Of a DNA stretch of 39,075 nucleotides, positions 13,915 to 22,999 are shown piece by piece; position 1 is the stretch's first letter; every line of letters begins with the position of its first letter. The notes under the pieces were generated by a model that worked only from the letters and a program-made list of their open reading frames with translations, was not told the origin of the DNA and made no database searches. The position numbers and the translations under genes were made by a program. Source of the stretch: Pirellulales bacterium (lineage in GTDB: Bacteria; Planctomycetota; Planctomycetia; Pirellulales; DATAWG01); contig DASZFO010000131.1 of NCBI GenBank assembly GCA_035939775.1, positions 1 through 39,075 on the forward strand, in the 5' to 3' direction.

Positions 13915-16900
13915 ATGGCTGCTGTCTCTTCCGATTCCAATTCTTCAAAGCGATCGACTCGGCCGCACGCCGCCGCCAAGAGCGCCGCGCCGCCGGCCAC
14001 GCGTCCGCGCCGCTGGCCGCGGCGGCTGCTCATCGCGCTGGCCGGCTATGCGCTCTTGATGTGGGTGCTGCCGATCCTGTTGGCCTGGACGCCGCTGCGC
14101 AATCGGCCGCTGGCGATGGCATTGCCGGGGCTCAATGGCACGGTCACATCCGGCGGCGCATCGCTCGGCTGGTTCTCGCCGGTGGTGTTTAGCGATGTCG
14201 AGATTCGCGACGCCGCGGGCAATCTGCTCATCAGCGCCGCGGCAATCCGAACCGACAAGACCTTGCTGCAACTGGCCCTCTCGCAAACCGAACTGGGTAC
14301 GATTCGCATCGAGCAGCCGAATCTCGCGCTCGAGATGCGCCGCGACGGCAGCAACGCCGAAGACGTGCTGCTCCCGTGGTTGAAAAGCGGCAATGGCGGG
14401 GCCGATCTGACGATCGGGCTGGAATTTGTCGATGGCACGATCAATCTGCACGATGTTCCCGCGGATCGCCGCTGGAAGATCGAGCAGTATCAGACGTCGC
14501 TCAAGCTGGGGCCGAAGAATCCGCTGCCGCTGGAATGCGCGATCTCCGGCAATGCGATCATCGACAACAAGCCGGCGCATTTTGCAGTGAGCTACAAGCA
14601 GCAGCCGCGAACTACGAACGGCGCAACTCCAAACAGTTTAGCCGCGACCCAGAGCGCAGCGCCAGGGAGCGCGCCGATCGCCGTTCAGGCGCAGGTCGAA
14701 CCGCTGCCCTTGGAGATGTTCCGCCCGTTGATCGCGCGAATGCTTCCCGATGCGCAAGTGACCGGGCGTCTGTCGGCAAACTTGCAGTATCAAATCGCGG
14801 CCGCGCAGGCCGATGCCAAGACCCTATTGGCCGGGCAAGTGCAAGTGGACGGGCTTAATCTTTCGGCGGCGGCGCTCGGGGCGGATCGGCTGCACCTCGA
14901 CAGCTTGCAAGTTCCCTGCCGAATCGCCTGGCAGGGGCGTCAGATTGATGTCGAGCAACTCGGCATCCGCTGCGATGTGGGGGAATTCTCGATCACCGGA
15001 CAAACGACGCTTCCTGATAACGTGACGGCTCGCTCGTTCGCCGAATGGCTGCACGAAAGCTTCGCCGTTCAGGGAGAACTCGACCTTGCGCAACTGGCAA
15101 AACTATTGCCGGAAACGCTGCACGTCCGCCAGGGAATCCAGATCAATTCGGGAGACGTCAAGCTCGCGCTTGCGAGCGACGGCGGCGGTTCGCATCGCTG
15201 GAGCGGGCAGCTTCAAGCGAGCAATATCATCGCGACCAACGCCGGCCGGCAGATCACCTGGGACAAGCCGGTCAGCGTGAATCTGGCCGCACATGATGCG
15301 GCCGCGGGGCTAGTGGTCGACACGTTCGATTGCCAATCGAGCTTCGTCCACGTTGCGGGCAGCGGCACGCTCGTTCAATTCACCGCCGAGGCCGATTGTG
15401 ATCTGAACAAGCTGGCCACCGAACTCGGACAATTCGTCGATTTGGGGAGCGTGAAGCCCGCAGGGGACGGACAGGCGACGCTCGATTTTCAGCGCTCCGC
15501 GGACGGGGGCTTCCGCGCCGTTGCGAAAGGCCAAATTAGCAACCTTCAGCTAGCGATTCCGAGTCACACTTGGAGCGAACCGTCTTTAGCCGTGACGCTC
15601 AACGCTGCTGGACAGCTTCCGTCCGTCTCGAACTCCGGTTCGCAAGCAAACCGGCTAACGACCGCGCCCGCAGCCGCGGCGCGCGTGGACAAGGCCTCGC
15701 TCGACGTGATCGCCGGGCCGGCCGGCGCGGCTGGAACGGATCATCTGGCCCTGCAACTTCTCGAACCGGCGACCGATGTGGCCTCGCTCGCCGCGAAGGG
15801 AAACTGGCATGTCGCTGTCGCCTTGCAAGGAGATGTCGCCCGCTGGCAGTCGCGGCTGGCAAGTTGGATTCCGCTCGACGCCTGGCAGCTCGGAGGCGCC
15901 TGCGACGCGTCGGCCCAACTGACGTATTCGTCCAAGGGAATCGACATTCAGCAAGCTCATGCGTCGATCAACCGGTTGCATGCCTGGGGCAGCGGCTGGT
16001 TTATCGACGAGCCGGCGATGCAGCTTGAGGGCGCGGCAACTTGGGATTCCGCCGCGCGCTCGCTGAAACTAGCGCCGACGACTCTCACTTCAAACACTTT
16101 GGCGCTCCAAGCCAAAGAGACAACACTGGGGCTGCCCGCGCAAGGACCAGCCGATTTGGTTGGCGCGATCGCCTGGCAGGCCGATCTGGCCCGGCTCGGC
16201 GCCTGGACGCACAACCCGCGCGTCGCGCCGGCTAGCTTAGCGACCGGTCGGTTCAGCGGCCAAGCCAATCTGGCCGAAAGCGGCACGACAACGACAGCCC
16301 AACTCTCCGCGGCGATCGACAACCTGGCCGTCTTTGGTGCCGCTCCCGCAGCGGCACCCACTCAAAACGTGCCTCTGTGGCAAGAGAAAAGGCTGACGAT
16401 CGCCGCCGGCGGCAAATACGATCGCGCCGCCGACCTGCTGAGCCTCGATTCGTTCGACGTCGCCTCGATAGCGCTGCACTTCAAAGGCTCGGGCAAGGTG
16501 GCAGCGCTCACGGGTCGCCAGGAAGCCGATCTGGCTGGCCAGGTCGATTACGACTGGCAGACGCTTAGCCCGCTGTTGCAACCATACTTCGGCACACAGA
16601 TTCAACTCACCGGGCGGCAATCGCGGCAATTCGCCCTTCGCGGACCGCTCGCGGCAACTGCATCGCCGGCCAACAACGCCGACACGTTGGCTTGGCTGCG
16701 GCCGCTGGTCGTCGAGGCGGGTTCCGGCTGGACGACCGCCAGTTTCCGCGGAATTCAACTCGGCGCTGCCCAGTTCGACACTCGCCTGGTGGACGGCACT
16801 CTCAGCTTCGTCAAGCCACTCACGGTCGGAGTGAGCGACGGACAAATGATTCTCGCGCCGCGGCTGCGGCTCTCACCCGGCCCGGCATTGATCATGTTCG

Positions 16901-17565
16901 ACAAAGGTCCGCTCGTGCAGCAGGTGCGGTTGTCGCAAGAGATGTGCAGTCAGTGGTTGAAATATGTGTCGCCATTGGCATCGGAAGCGGCGCGGGCGCA
17001 GGGGCAGTTTTCGATCGACTTGCTGGGCGGGCGCGTGCCGCTGGCCGATCCTTCGACGTGCGACATCGCCGGTAAGCTGACGATCGTCTCGGCCGACATT
17101 AATCCGGGACCGATCATCCATCCCTTCGCCCTGATCGGCCGGCAAGTTCGTGCGATCCTGAACGGCCAACCGCCGCCGCTGACCGCCGGCAGCGATCGGC
17201 CGCTGGTACATTATCCGCAGCAGAGCGTCGATTTCCGCGTCGTCAACCAGCGGGTCTACCACGAGCTGATCGAGATGGACATCGGCGGCATGACCATTCG
17301 CACGCACGGCTCGGTCGGCCTGCTGGACGAGTCGCTCGTGCTCGAAGCCGAAGTGCCGATGAAATCCGCGCCGCCCCTGTTAGGATCGCAGCCGAATCCG
17401 CAGGAGCAAGTTGTTCGCTTTCCGATCGAAGGCACGCTCGGCAGCCCGAAGATAGATCCCCGCGTGATCGAGAAACTCGCCGCCCAAATGCTGAAAAACA
17501 CCACGCGCAACACGCTCCGCGAGGGAATCGACAAGCTCGATAACCTGTTTCGCCCGAATCCGTGA
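13915..17565 (+). CDS. Large AsmA-like envelope protein
   Basis: The start is clear: AGGGAGG seven bases before the ATG. The 1216-residue product has a basic, Ala/Pro-rich N-terminus, one membrane segment (about 37-58, RLLIALAGYALLMWVLPILL), then a very long region rich in beta strand. It begins with phrases such as GTVTSGGASLGWFSPVVFSDVEIRDAAGNLL and LGTIRIEQPNLALEMRRDGS, the pattern of AsmA/TamB/YhdP-type proteins, which form long hydrophobic grooves between inner and outer membrane. The C-terminal portion (VRLSQEMCSQWLKYVSPLASEAARAQGQ to FPIEGTLGSPKIDP) also fits the AsmA-like C-terminus. A role in lipid transport or outer-membrane upkeep is inferred from the family. It stands 118 bases before the next gene and may be cotranscribed with it. 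Confidence 0.78.
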   Translation: MAAVSSDSNSSKRSTRPHAAAKSAAPPATRPRRWPRRLLIALAGYALLMWVLPILLAWTPLRNRPLAMALPGLNGTVTSGGASLGWFSPVVFSDVEIRDAAGNLLISAAAIRTDKTLLQLALSQTELGTIRIEQPNLALEMRRDGSNAEDVLLPWLKSGNGGADLTIGLEFVDGTINLHDVPADRRWKIEQYQTSLKLGPKNPLPLECAISGNAIIDNKPAHFAVSYKQQPRTTNGATPNSLAATQSAAPGSAPIAVQAQVEPLPLEMFRPLIARMLPDAQVTGRLSANLQYQIAAAQADAKTLLAGQVQVDGLNLSAAALGADRLHLDSLQVPCRIAWQGRQIDVEQLGIRCDVGEFSITGQTTLPDNVTARSFAEWLHESFAVQGELDLAQLAKLLPETLHVRQGIQINSGDVKLALASDGGGSHRWSGQLQASNIIATNAGRQITWDKPVSVNLAAHDAAAGLVVDTFDCQSSFVHVAGSGTLVQFTAEADCDLNKLATELGQFVDLGSVKPAGDGQATLDFQRSADGGFRAVAKGQISNLQLAIPSHTWSEPSLAVTLNAAGQLPSVSNSGSQANRLTTAPAAAARVDKASLDVIAGPAGAAGTDHLALQLLEPATDVASLAAKGNWHVAVALQGDVARWQSRLASWIPLDAWQLGGACDASAQLTYSSKGIDIQQAHASINRLHAWGSGWFIDEPAMQLEGAATWDSAARSLKLAPTTLTSNTLALQAKETTLGLPAQGPADLVGAIAWQADLARLGAWTHNPRVAPASLATGRFSGQANLAESGTTTTAQLSAAIDNLAVFGAAPAAAPTQNVPLWQEKRLTIAAGGKYDRAADLLSLDSFDVASIALHFKGSGKVAALTGRQEADLAGQVDYDWQTLSPLLQPYFGTQIQLTGRQSRQFALRGPLAATASPANNADTLAWLRPLVVEAGSGWTTASFRGIQLGAAQFDTRLVDGTLSFVKPLTVGVSDGQMILAPRLRLSPGPALIMFDKGPLVQQVRLSQEMCSQWLKYVSPLASEAARAQGQFSIDLLGGRVPLADPSTCDIAGKLTIVSADINPGPIIHPFALIGRQVRAILNGQPPPLTAGSDRPLVHYPQQSVDFRVVNQRVYHELIEMDIGGMTIRTHGSVGLLDESLVLEAEVPMKSAPPLLGSQPNPQEQVVRFPIEGTLGSPKIDPRVIEKLAAQMLKNTTRNTLREGIDKLDNLFRPNP

Positions 17566-17683
17566 TTTTTCTTGACTGCGCGCCTCGCTCTGCTAAAACA
17601 ATGGCAGGTGACGACATTGCGCATCGGTCTCTCACCGATGGTGCTGAAAGCGGTTCATCACTTTTGCCGCGGAGGTCGCAGCC

Positions 17684-19234
17684 ATGAACGGTCATTCTCG
17701 CCGTAGGTTTCTGGCGGACGTTGGTCGAGGGATGCTCGTGGCCAGCGTGGGCACGACGCTGGCCGCCGATCTGGGGCTCTCGCCGGCTTGGGGCGACGAG
17801 GCATTGCCGGCACTGACGTTTGGCCGGCTCGAGCCGCTCGTCGTGCTGATGCAAGAGGCGCCTCCCGACAAGCTCATCCCCATCGCAATCGAAAAGCTCA
17901 AGGCCGGGACGGAATTGCGCACGCTCGTCGCCGCCGCCGCGCTGGCCAACGCCCGCACCTTCGGCGGGCAGGATTACGTTGGGTTTCATTCGTTCATGGC
18001 GCTTGCGCCGGCTTACCACATGGCGAAGGAACTGCCCGCCGATCGCGCGCCGCTCCCCGTGCTCAAGGTGCTCTACCGCAATACCAGCCGCATTCAGGCC
18101 TTCGGCGGCCGGGCCAACGAGGTGCTGCACCCCGTCGAGCCGACGGAGCTGCCGATCGGCCAAAACGGCGGCGAGTTGATGCAGCAAGCCACTCGCCAAG
18201 CCGACGTAAACGCCGCCGAACGCACCTTCGCTGCCCTGGCGCGCGGCCCGGCGGGCGAGGCCTTCAATCATTTGCAGTATTCCATCGAGGATGAAGTCGA
18301 TGTGCACCGCGTCGTGCTGGCCTGGCGGGCTTGGGCGACGCTCGATTTGACCGGCGAAGAGTATGCCCAATCGCTGCTGCGACAGTCGGTGCGATACTGT
18401 GTGAACTCTGAGCAGCAGATCAAGAGCGGGCAGCGCGCAGCCCCCGCGGTTCGCACCGTTCTGCCGAAGCTCCTCGATCAATTCAAGCTGCTTGGCATGG
18501 CGCCGGGGGATCGTCGGGCTGAAGATGCTTGGATCGCGAACATGGGGCGGCTGATTGCCAACTCGTCGCGCGAGCAGGCGGCCGAGGCCGTCGCCGCCGC
18601 GCTCGCCGATGGCCTGAATGCCGAAGATATCGGCGCGGCCATTTCGCTGGCGGCAAACGAACTCGTGCTGCGCGACCCCGGCCGGGCGAAGGAATGGGCC
18701 TCACCCGAGAAACCCGTCGGGAGCGTGCATGGCGATTCGGTCGGGGTGCATGCGTCCGACGCCGCCAACGCCTGGCGAAATATAGCCCGCGTGAGCAATC
18801 GCCGCAACTCGGTGGCCAGCCTGATCGTCGGCGCGTTCCACACGGCCGGGCAATACGCTCGCTTGAACAAGGAACCGTTCCCGCTTCCCGAGCATCTCGA
18901 CGAGATCGCGGCGGTTGACAAGAAGGCCTTGCTCGACCGGTTGGAGACTGCGATCCGCGGCAAAGACCAGTTCCGCGCGTGCGCGCTGCTACAGCGCTAC
19001 GGCGAACTCGAGCACGAAGCTCGGCCGGCCTTTGATTTGCTCCTCCGCTACGGCATCAGCGAGGACGGCGCGCTGCATGCGGAGAAGTATTACCGCACGG
19101 TGAGCGAAGAATTCTCCACCGCGCGCCCGGCATTCCGCTGGCGACAGTTGATCGCCCTGGCCCGAGTCACCGCCAGCGAATACGGCCGCCCCGCGCCGGG
19201 GTATACGCAAGCCCGCGAGCTGTTGAAGGTGTGA
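17684..19234 (+). CDS. Tat-exported protein of unknown function
   Basis: This 516-aa protein has a strong ribosome site (GGAGG nine bases before ATG). The N-terminus MNGHSRRRFLADVGRGMLVASVG is a twin-arginine signal, with the likely cleavage after a hydrophobic stretch near AWGDE (35-39), so it is probably exported folded and may bind a cofactor. The mature part is almost wholly alpha-helical and Ala-rich, with AAALANARTFGGQDYVGFHSFMAL, HRVVLAWRAWATLDLTGEEYA, and a late conserved-looking block VHGDSVGVHASDAANAWRNIA containing His and Asp that could bind a metal. I do not recognise the family. It may be planctomycete-specific. Its stop lies seven bases from the stop of the convergent sigma factor gene. 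Confidence 0.75.
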   Translation: MNGHSRRRFLADVGRGMLVASVGTTLAADLGLSPAWGDEALPALTFGRLEPLVVLMQEAPPDKLIPIAIEKLKAGTELRTLVAAAALANARTFGGQDYVGFHSFMALAPAYHMAKELPADRAPLPVLKVLYRNTSRIQAFGGRANEVLHPVEPTELPIGQNGGELMQQATRQADVNAAERTFAALARGPAGEAFNHLQYSIEDEVDVHRVVLAWRAWATLDLTGEEYAQSLLRQSVRYCVNSEQQIKSGQRAAPAVRTVLPKLLDQFKLLGMAPGDRRAEDAWIANMGRLIANSSREQAAEAVAAALADGLNAEDIGAAISLAANELVLRDPGRAKEWASPEKPVGSVHGDSVGVHASDAANAWRNIARVSNRRNSVASLIVGAFHTAGQYARLNKEPFPLPEHLDEIAAVDKKALLDRLETAIRGKDQFRACALLQRYGELEHEARPAFDLLLRYGISEDGALHAEKYYRTVSEEFSTARPAFRWRQLIALARVTASEYGRPAPGYTQARELLKV

Positions 19235-19240
19235 GCCGCG

Positions 19241-19870
19241 TCATTCCTCGAGCAACTGCTGCAGCCGCGCGAGCGAGCGCGTGAGCATGACGCGGATGGA
19301 GCCGTCGGTCTTGCCGAGGCGCTCGGCGATGGTTTTCGAGGGGAGGTCTTCGATGTAGCGCATCTTCAGAGCCTCGCGATGTTCCTCGGGCAGCTTCTCG
19401 AGCGCCGACATCAGGCGAATTTGGCGCTGGTCGCGCGAGAAGGCCTGGCTGGCGGAGGTCATGCTGGCCACGAGCAGGTTGATCAGCCCGACGCGGCTCT
19501 GGTCGCCGCCGCCTGCGTCGAGCGGCACCTCGCGGCCGGCGTCGCGCTTCTGGCTGCCGAAGAAGCGGCGATGGGCGTCGATGATCCGCCGCTCGGCGAT
19601 CTGGCAGAGCCAGCCGAAAGGATCGCGCTGGCTCAAGTCCACTTCGCCAAAGCTGCGGACCGCGTCGGTGTTGACCTCTTGCAACAGGTCGTCGGGATCG
19701 ACTTTGCGACGCAACGCCGTGCCGAGCCGCCGCTCGATGAAGGCGATCAGCGGGCCCCGCCGCGCGTTGAGCCATTGGCCGAGAGCGTCGCGGTCGCCGG
19801 CCCGCAGGCGTTCGACCAGTTTGTCTTCCGATTCCAACATCGGCCTCGCCCCGCTTGGAAGTTGCGACAT
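19241..19870 (-). CDS. ECF-type RNA polymerase sigma factor
   Basis: The 209-residue product starts at 19870, where GGAG lies nine bases upstream; the frame extends further upstream without a ribosome site. Sigma region 2 covers about 14-105 (DPDDLLQEV for core binding, FGWLCQIAERRIIDAHRR for -10 recognition) and region 4 about 153-205 (LEKLPEEHREALKMRYIEDLPSKTIAERLGKTDGSIRVMLTR, a clear helix-turn-helix). A rather long linker of about 45 residues joins them, as in several planctomycete ECF groups. No anti-sigma factor gene is next to it, so its control is not visible. It would direct core polymerase to a small set of promoters; the targets are unknown. Confidence 0.9.
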   Translation of the reverse strand: MSQLPSGARPMLESEDKLVERLRAGDRDALGQWLNARRGPLIAFIERRLGTALRRKVDPDDLLQEVNTDAVRSFGEVDLSQRDPFGWLCQIAERRIIDAHRRFFGSQKRDAGREVPLDAGGGDQSRVGLINLLVASMTSASQAFSRDQRQIRLMSALEKLPEEHREALKMRYIEDLPSKTIAERLGKTDGSIRVMLTRSLARLQQLLEE

Positions 19871-19994
19871 GAGTTGGCTCCATCCTAATCGTTTGTGAGT
19901 CCAAAATGAAAGATCCAGCGGCATCAACGCCGGACGCGGCCGACCGAGTCAACGGCGGCCGCGTCAGGCTGCATCGAATTGTTTAGAGCTTAAA

Positions 19995-20132
19995 CTCCGG
20001 GCCGCTCCTTGCTATTGGTCTTGGGCCTGGAAAAGGCAGGCTGGCTTGCGGTTGGCCGAGCAATCGCAGTTCGCGATCTGCTCGGCCGAATCTCCGCTCG
20101 ATTGCCAATAGTTTCCCAGGAACGGCCCGGAG
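19995..20132. repeat. Nested palindromic element, family E
   Basis: Outer inverted repeats CTCCGGGCCG...CTATTGG (19995-20018) and CCAATAG...CGGCCCGGAG (20105-20132) enclose a second stem GGCCGAGCA (20054-20062) with TGCTCGGCC (20079-20087). The whole unit lies upstream of the sigma factor gene, next to repeat A3. It has no coding capacity that I can see. Confidence 0.65.
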
Positions 20133-20155
20133 GTTGATTTCTCCATTTAAGCGTC

Positions 20156-20258
20156 CAACAAATCCGGCCGGGAAAGGGGACAGTCCCCGTTTTGCTCCGT
20201 GACCATCGCGGCGATGGTGCCCATTCGCAAAAGGGGACAGTCCCCGCCGGATTTGTTG
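20156..20258. repeat. Palindromic repeat element, copy A3
   Basis: Perfect 13-bp inverted ends CAACAAATCCGGC and GCCGGATTTGTTG enclose AAAGGGGACAGTCCCCGTTTTG, a central ACCATCGCGGCGATGGT palindrome and CAAAAGGGGACAGTCCCC. The right end lies seven bases from the stop codon of the Cys/His-rich gene (minus strand), so it forms that gene's 3' untranslated end. The ends match copy A2 and not A1 or A4. Confidence 0.88.
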
Positions 20259-20265
20259 AAACGTC

Positions 20266-20844
20266 TCACTCACCATCGACTACGACCGAGCCGTTGTCGT
20301 CGCAACCGTTGTTGTTGACGATGATGACCTGCTCGCCGCAATCGCAGCCGTCGTCGCAATCGCAGCACCCGCCGTCGCATCCGCCGAAGCAGCAGCCATC
20401 GAAGCAGGGGAAATCCCAGCAGAACCCACACGGCCAGCAGTCGTGGCAGCAGTGGTCGTGGCAGCAGTCATGGCAATGGTCTTTGCAGTAGTGATCGTGG
20501 CAATGGTCCTTGCAATAATCGTGGTCGTGGCAATGATCTTTGCAGTAATCGTGATCGTGGCAATGGTCGCACGACTTATCGTGACACTTGTAGTCCTCGT
20601 GACAGTACTGCGAGTCGTCGTGCTTCGAGCTGGTCTTGTACTTGCCAGAATCGTGACTCACTTTGGTGAGCGGGACGGTGTGCATGTTCGACTTGCCGTT
20701 GCTCACCTTGCTTCCACTGGAGTGCGCGATGTTGGTATGACCGCTGCTGCCGCTGTTCTTGGCTTGGGCGGCCAACGGGCAAAGCGCGAAGATCGAGGCC
20801 GCGGCGAAACCGGCCGTCAGCGAGATACGAGCGTTGGTACACAT
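20266..20844 (-). CDS. Secreted Cys/His/Asp-rich tandem-repeat protein, predicted metal binder
   Basis: AGGAGA lies eight bases before the ATG. The 192-aa product has a clear signal peptide (SLTAGFAAASIFALCPLAAQA, cleavage near residue 28) and a Ser/Gly/His/Lys-rich segment. Residues 81-169 then hold 26 Cys and 16 His with many Asp. Within it the ten-residue unit DHCHDHDYCK occurs at 93-102 and 103-112, a shortened form at 113-121 and a degenerate one at 122-136. The later part is dominated by CC, CxC and CxxC pairs (CCFGGCDGGCCDCDDGCDCG). The tail EQVIIVNNNGCDDNGS is different. Such spacing would bind many zinc, copper or cadmium ions, or form dense disulfides, outside the cytoplasm. I know of no named family with this unit. 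No transporter or metal regulator lies next to it. Confidence 0.82.
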   Translation of the reverse strand: MCTNARISLTAGFAAASIFALCPLAAQAKNSGSSGHTNIAHSSGSKVSNGKSNMHTVPLTKVSHDSGKYKTSSKHDDSQYCHEDYKCHDKSCDHCHDHDYCKDHCHDHDYCKDHCHDHYCKDHCHDCCHDHCCHDCWPCGFCWDFPCFDGCCFGGCDGGCCDCDDGCDCGEQVIIVNNNGCDDNGSVVVDGE

Positions 20845-21163
20845 GGACGTTTCTCCTCGTGAAATGAGTGGTTTGATTTGATTTGGCGTTCGGTCCGGCC
20901 CAGCGGGCTGTCCTCACCTCTCTGTTGAGCGTGGAACCGCCTCAACTGTTACAAGAAAAATCGCGAGCTACGGATTCCGCGAGAGAAGGTCGGCGCCATC
21001 TTGGCCCCGAACCGCGCCTTTTGACTTGCGAACTGGCGAAGATTTGCAAAAATAGGCCGATCTTGCGGGATTTTCCGGATTTACGGACAGTTTTGGCCGA
21101 TATTGGCGGCGGGGGGATTGCGCAGGAAGAAACTGTTCCCGCACACTTGCCCCCAGAGTGCCG
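20845..21163. other. Divergent intergenic region upstream of the Cys/His-rich and SulP genes
   Basis: About 320 bases separate these divergent genes. There is an AT-rich patch around 20945-20960 and another at 21040-21090, but no convincing paired -35/-10 boxes and no hairpin terminator. No gene is apparent in it. Confidence 0.5.
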
Positions 21164-22954
21164 ATGTCCCGCTATTTGCCGAAGTCGATCGTTTGCTTTC
21201 GCGAAGGATATAGCCGCGAACGCTTCCTCCGCGACTTGATTGCCGGGCTGACGGTCGGCATCATTGCCCTGCCGCTGGCGATGGCCTTCGGCATCGCCTC
21301 GATTCCCGACGATGTGGCGAAGGTCGCGGGCGTTTCTCCGCCGGCCATGGGGCTCTTCACGGCAGTCATCGCCGGGTTCCTCATCTCGGCGCTCGGCGGC
21401 AGCCGCGTGCAGATTGGCGGGCCGACCGGGGCGTTCATCGTGATCGTCCTGGCCATTGCCAAACAGCACGGCTATGCCGGGCTGGCGACAGCGACGATCA
21501 TGGCCGGCGCGATCCTGATCGTGATGGGGCTCTGCCGCTTCGGGGCGATGATCAAGTTCATCCCCTATCCCGTGACGACCGGATTCACCTCGGGGATCGC
21601 GGTGATCATCTTCTCGACGCAGATCAAAGACTTTTTCGGCCTGAAGATCGACAAGCTGCCGGATCATTTCGTCGAGCAATGGCAATCCTATTCCGAAAAC
21701 GCGTCATCGTGGGCACCGGCGACGTTCGCCGTGGGGCTGGGCTCGTTGGCGGTGATCGTAGCGCTGCGGAGATTCGCCCCGCGAGTGCCGGGGATGATCG
21801 TCGCGGTGATCGCGGCTTCCTGCATCGTGAGTCTGTTCGACATCCACGGCGTGGCGACGATCGGCAGCAAATTCGGCGAAATCCCCCGAGCGCTTCCTAT
21901 ACCCCATCTGCCGCCGTTCAGCATTTCGCTGGTGCGCGAACTGATGCCCTCAGCCCTGACGATCGCGATGCTGGCGGCTATCGAGTCGCTACTGTCGGCC
22001 GTTGTCGCCGACGGCATGACGGGGAACCGGCATAAAGCCGATTGCGAGTTGGTCGCGCAAGGAGTCGCCAACATCGGCTCGATCCTGTTCGGCGGCATCC
22101 CGGCGACCGGCGCGATCGCCCGCACCACCGCCAATATCAAGAGCGGCGGCAAGACGCCCGTGGCCGGCATGATCCACGCCGTGACGTTGCTGGCGATCAT
22201 GATGGCGGCGGCCCCGCTGGCCAGCCACATTCCGTTGGCAACACTCGCGGCCCTGCTGATGGTCGTGGCCTGGAATATGGCCGAGATCGATCATTTCCGT
22301 TCGATTCTGCGGGCGCCGCGCAGCGATGCGGCGGTGCTACTAGCGACGTTCGGCCTGACCGTGTTCACCGATCTAACCGTGGGCGTCGGCGTCGGGATGG
22401 TGCTCGCCTCGCTGTTGTTCATGAAGCGAATGGCCGACGTCTCAAACATCAGCGCGATCACGCGCGAGTTCGATGAGCGCGATGAAGAGCTGGGAGACCT
22501 CAAGGATCCGAATGCCGTCGCCAGCCGCGAGTTGCCGAAGGGGGTCGAGGTGTACGAAGTCAACGGCCCGCTGTTCTTCGGCGTCGCCGATCGGTTGAAG
22601 GACACGCTTAACACGCTGGAGCGTCCGCCGAAGGTATTCATCCTGCGAATGCGGCGGGTTCCGGCCGTCGATGCCTCGGGGATTCACGCGCTCGAGGAAT
22701 TCCACGCCAAGTGCCAGCGCCAGGGGACCGTGCTCTTGCTTTCCGGCGTTCACGCTCAGCCGCTCACCGCGTTTGTCAGGGTGCGGTTCGACGAAGTGCT
22801 CGGCCCGAACAGCATGTTCGGCGGCCTCGACGAGGCGCTCGATCGGGCCCGCGAGATACTCGGCCTGCCGCCGGTCGAGCGGCCGCAAGACGCTGAGCCG
22901 GAAGTCGCCCGCGACCGCGTCAAGGTCGTCCCCTCGCAGGCTAAATCGGCTTAG
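21164..22954 (+). CDS. SulP family anion transporter with C-terminal STAS domain
   Basis: This inner-membrane transporter has about 596 residues. The N-terminal part shows the SulP hallmark LRDLIAGLTVGIIALPLAMAFGIAS, then about a dozen membrane segments, including GGSRVQIGGPTGAFIVIV and FGGIPATGAIARTTANIKSGG, which are both SulP signature regions. From about residue 455 comes a STAS domain with ILRMRRVPAVDASGIHALEEF. Substrates in the family include sulfate, bicarbonate and dicarboxylates; sequence alone does not decide. The frame opens with a GTG at 21158 and has ATG at 21164; neither has a strong ribosome site, and I favour the ATG. A small MscS gene follows after 45 bases on the same strand. 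Confidence 0.93.
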   Translation: MSRYLPKSIVCFREGYSRERFLRDLIAGLTVGIIALPLAMAFGIASIPDDVAKVAGVSPPAMGLFTAVIAGFLISALGGSRVQIGGPTGAFIVIVLAIAKQHGYAGLATATIMAGAILIVMGLCRFGAMIKFIPYPVTTGFTSGIAVIIFSTQIKDFFGLKIDKLPDHFVEQWQSYSENASSWAPATFAVGLGSLAVIVALRRFAPRVPGMIVAVIAASCIVSLFDIHGVATIGSKFGEIPRALPIPHLPPFSISLVRELMPSALTIAMLAAIESLLSAVVADGMTGNRHKADCELVAQGVANIGSILFGGIPATGAIARTTANIKSGGKTPVAGMIHAVTLLAIMMAAAPLASHIPLATLAALLMVVAWNMAEIDHFRSILRAPRSDAAVLLATFGLTVFTDLTVGVGVGMVLASLLFMKRMADVSNISAITREFDERDEELGDLKDPNAVASRELPKGVEVYEVNGPLFFGVADRLKDTLNTLERPPKVFILRMRRVPAVDASGIHALEEFHAKCQRQGTVLLLSGVHAQPLTAFVRVRFDEVLGPNSMFGGLDEALDRAREILGLPPVERPQDAEPEVARDRVKVVPSQAKSA

Positions 22955-22999
22955 TTGGGATTCGGTCGCAGTCCGTTGGATGTTGCAGAGGAATCAAGG

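Noticed and set aside
20440-20600. Regular 30-base repeats resembling a CRISPR array
   Set aside because: The repeats have no spacers and code for the DHCHDHDYCK units of an exported protein; no cas genes are nearby.
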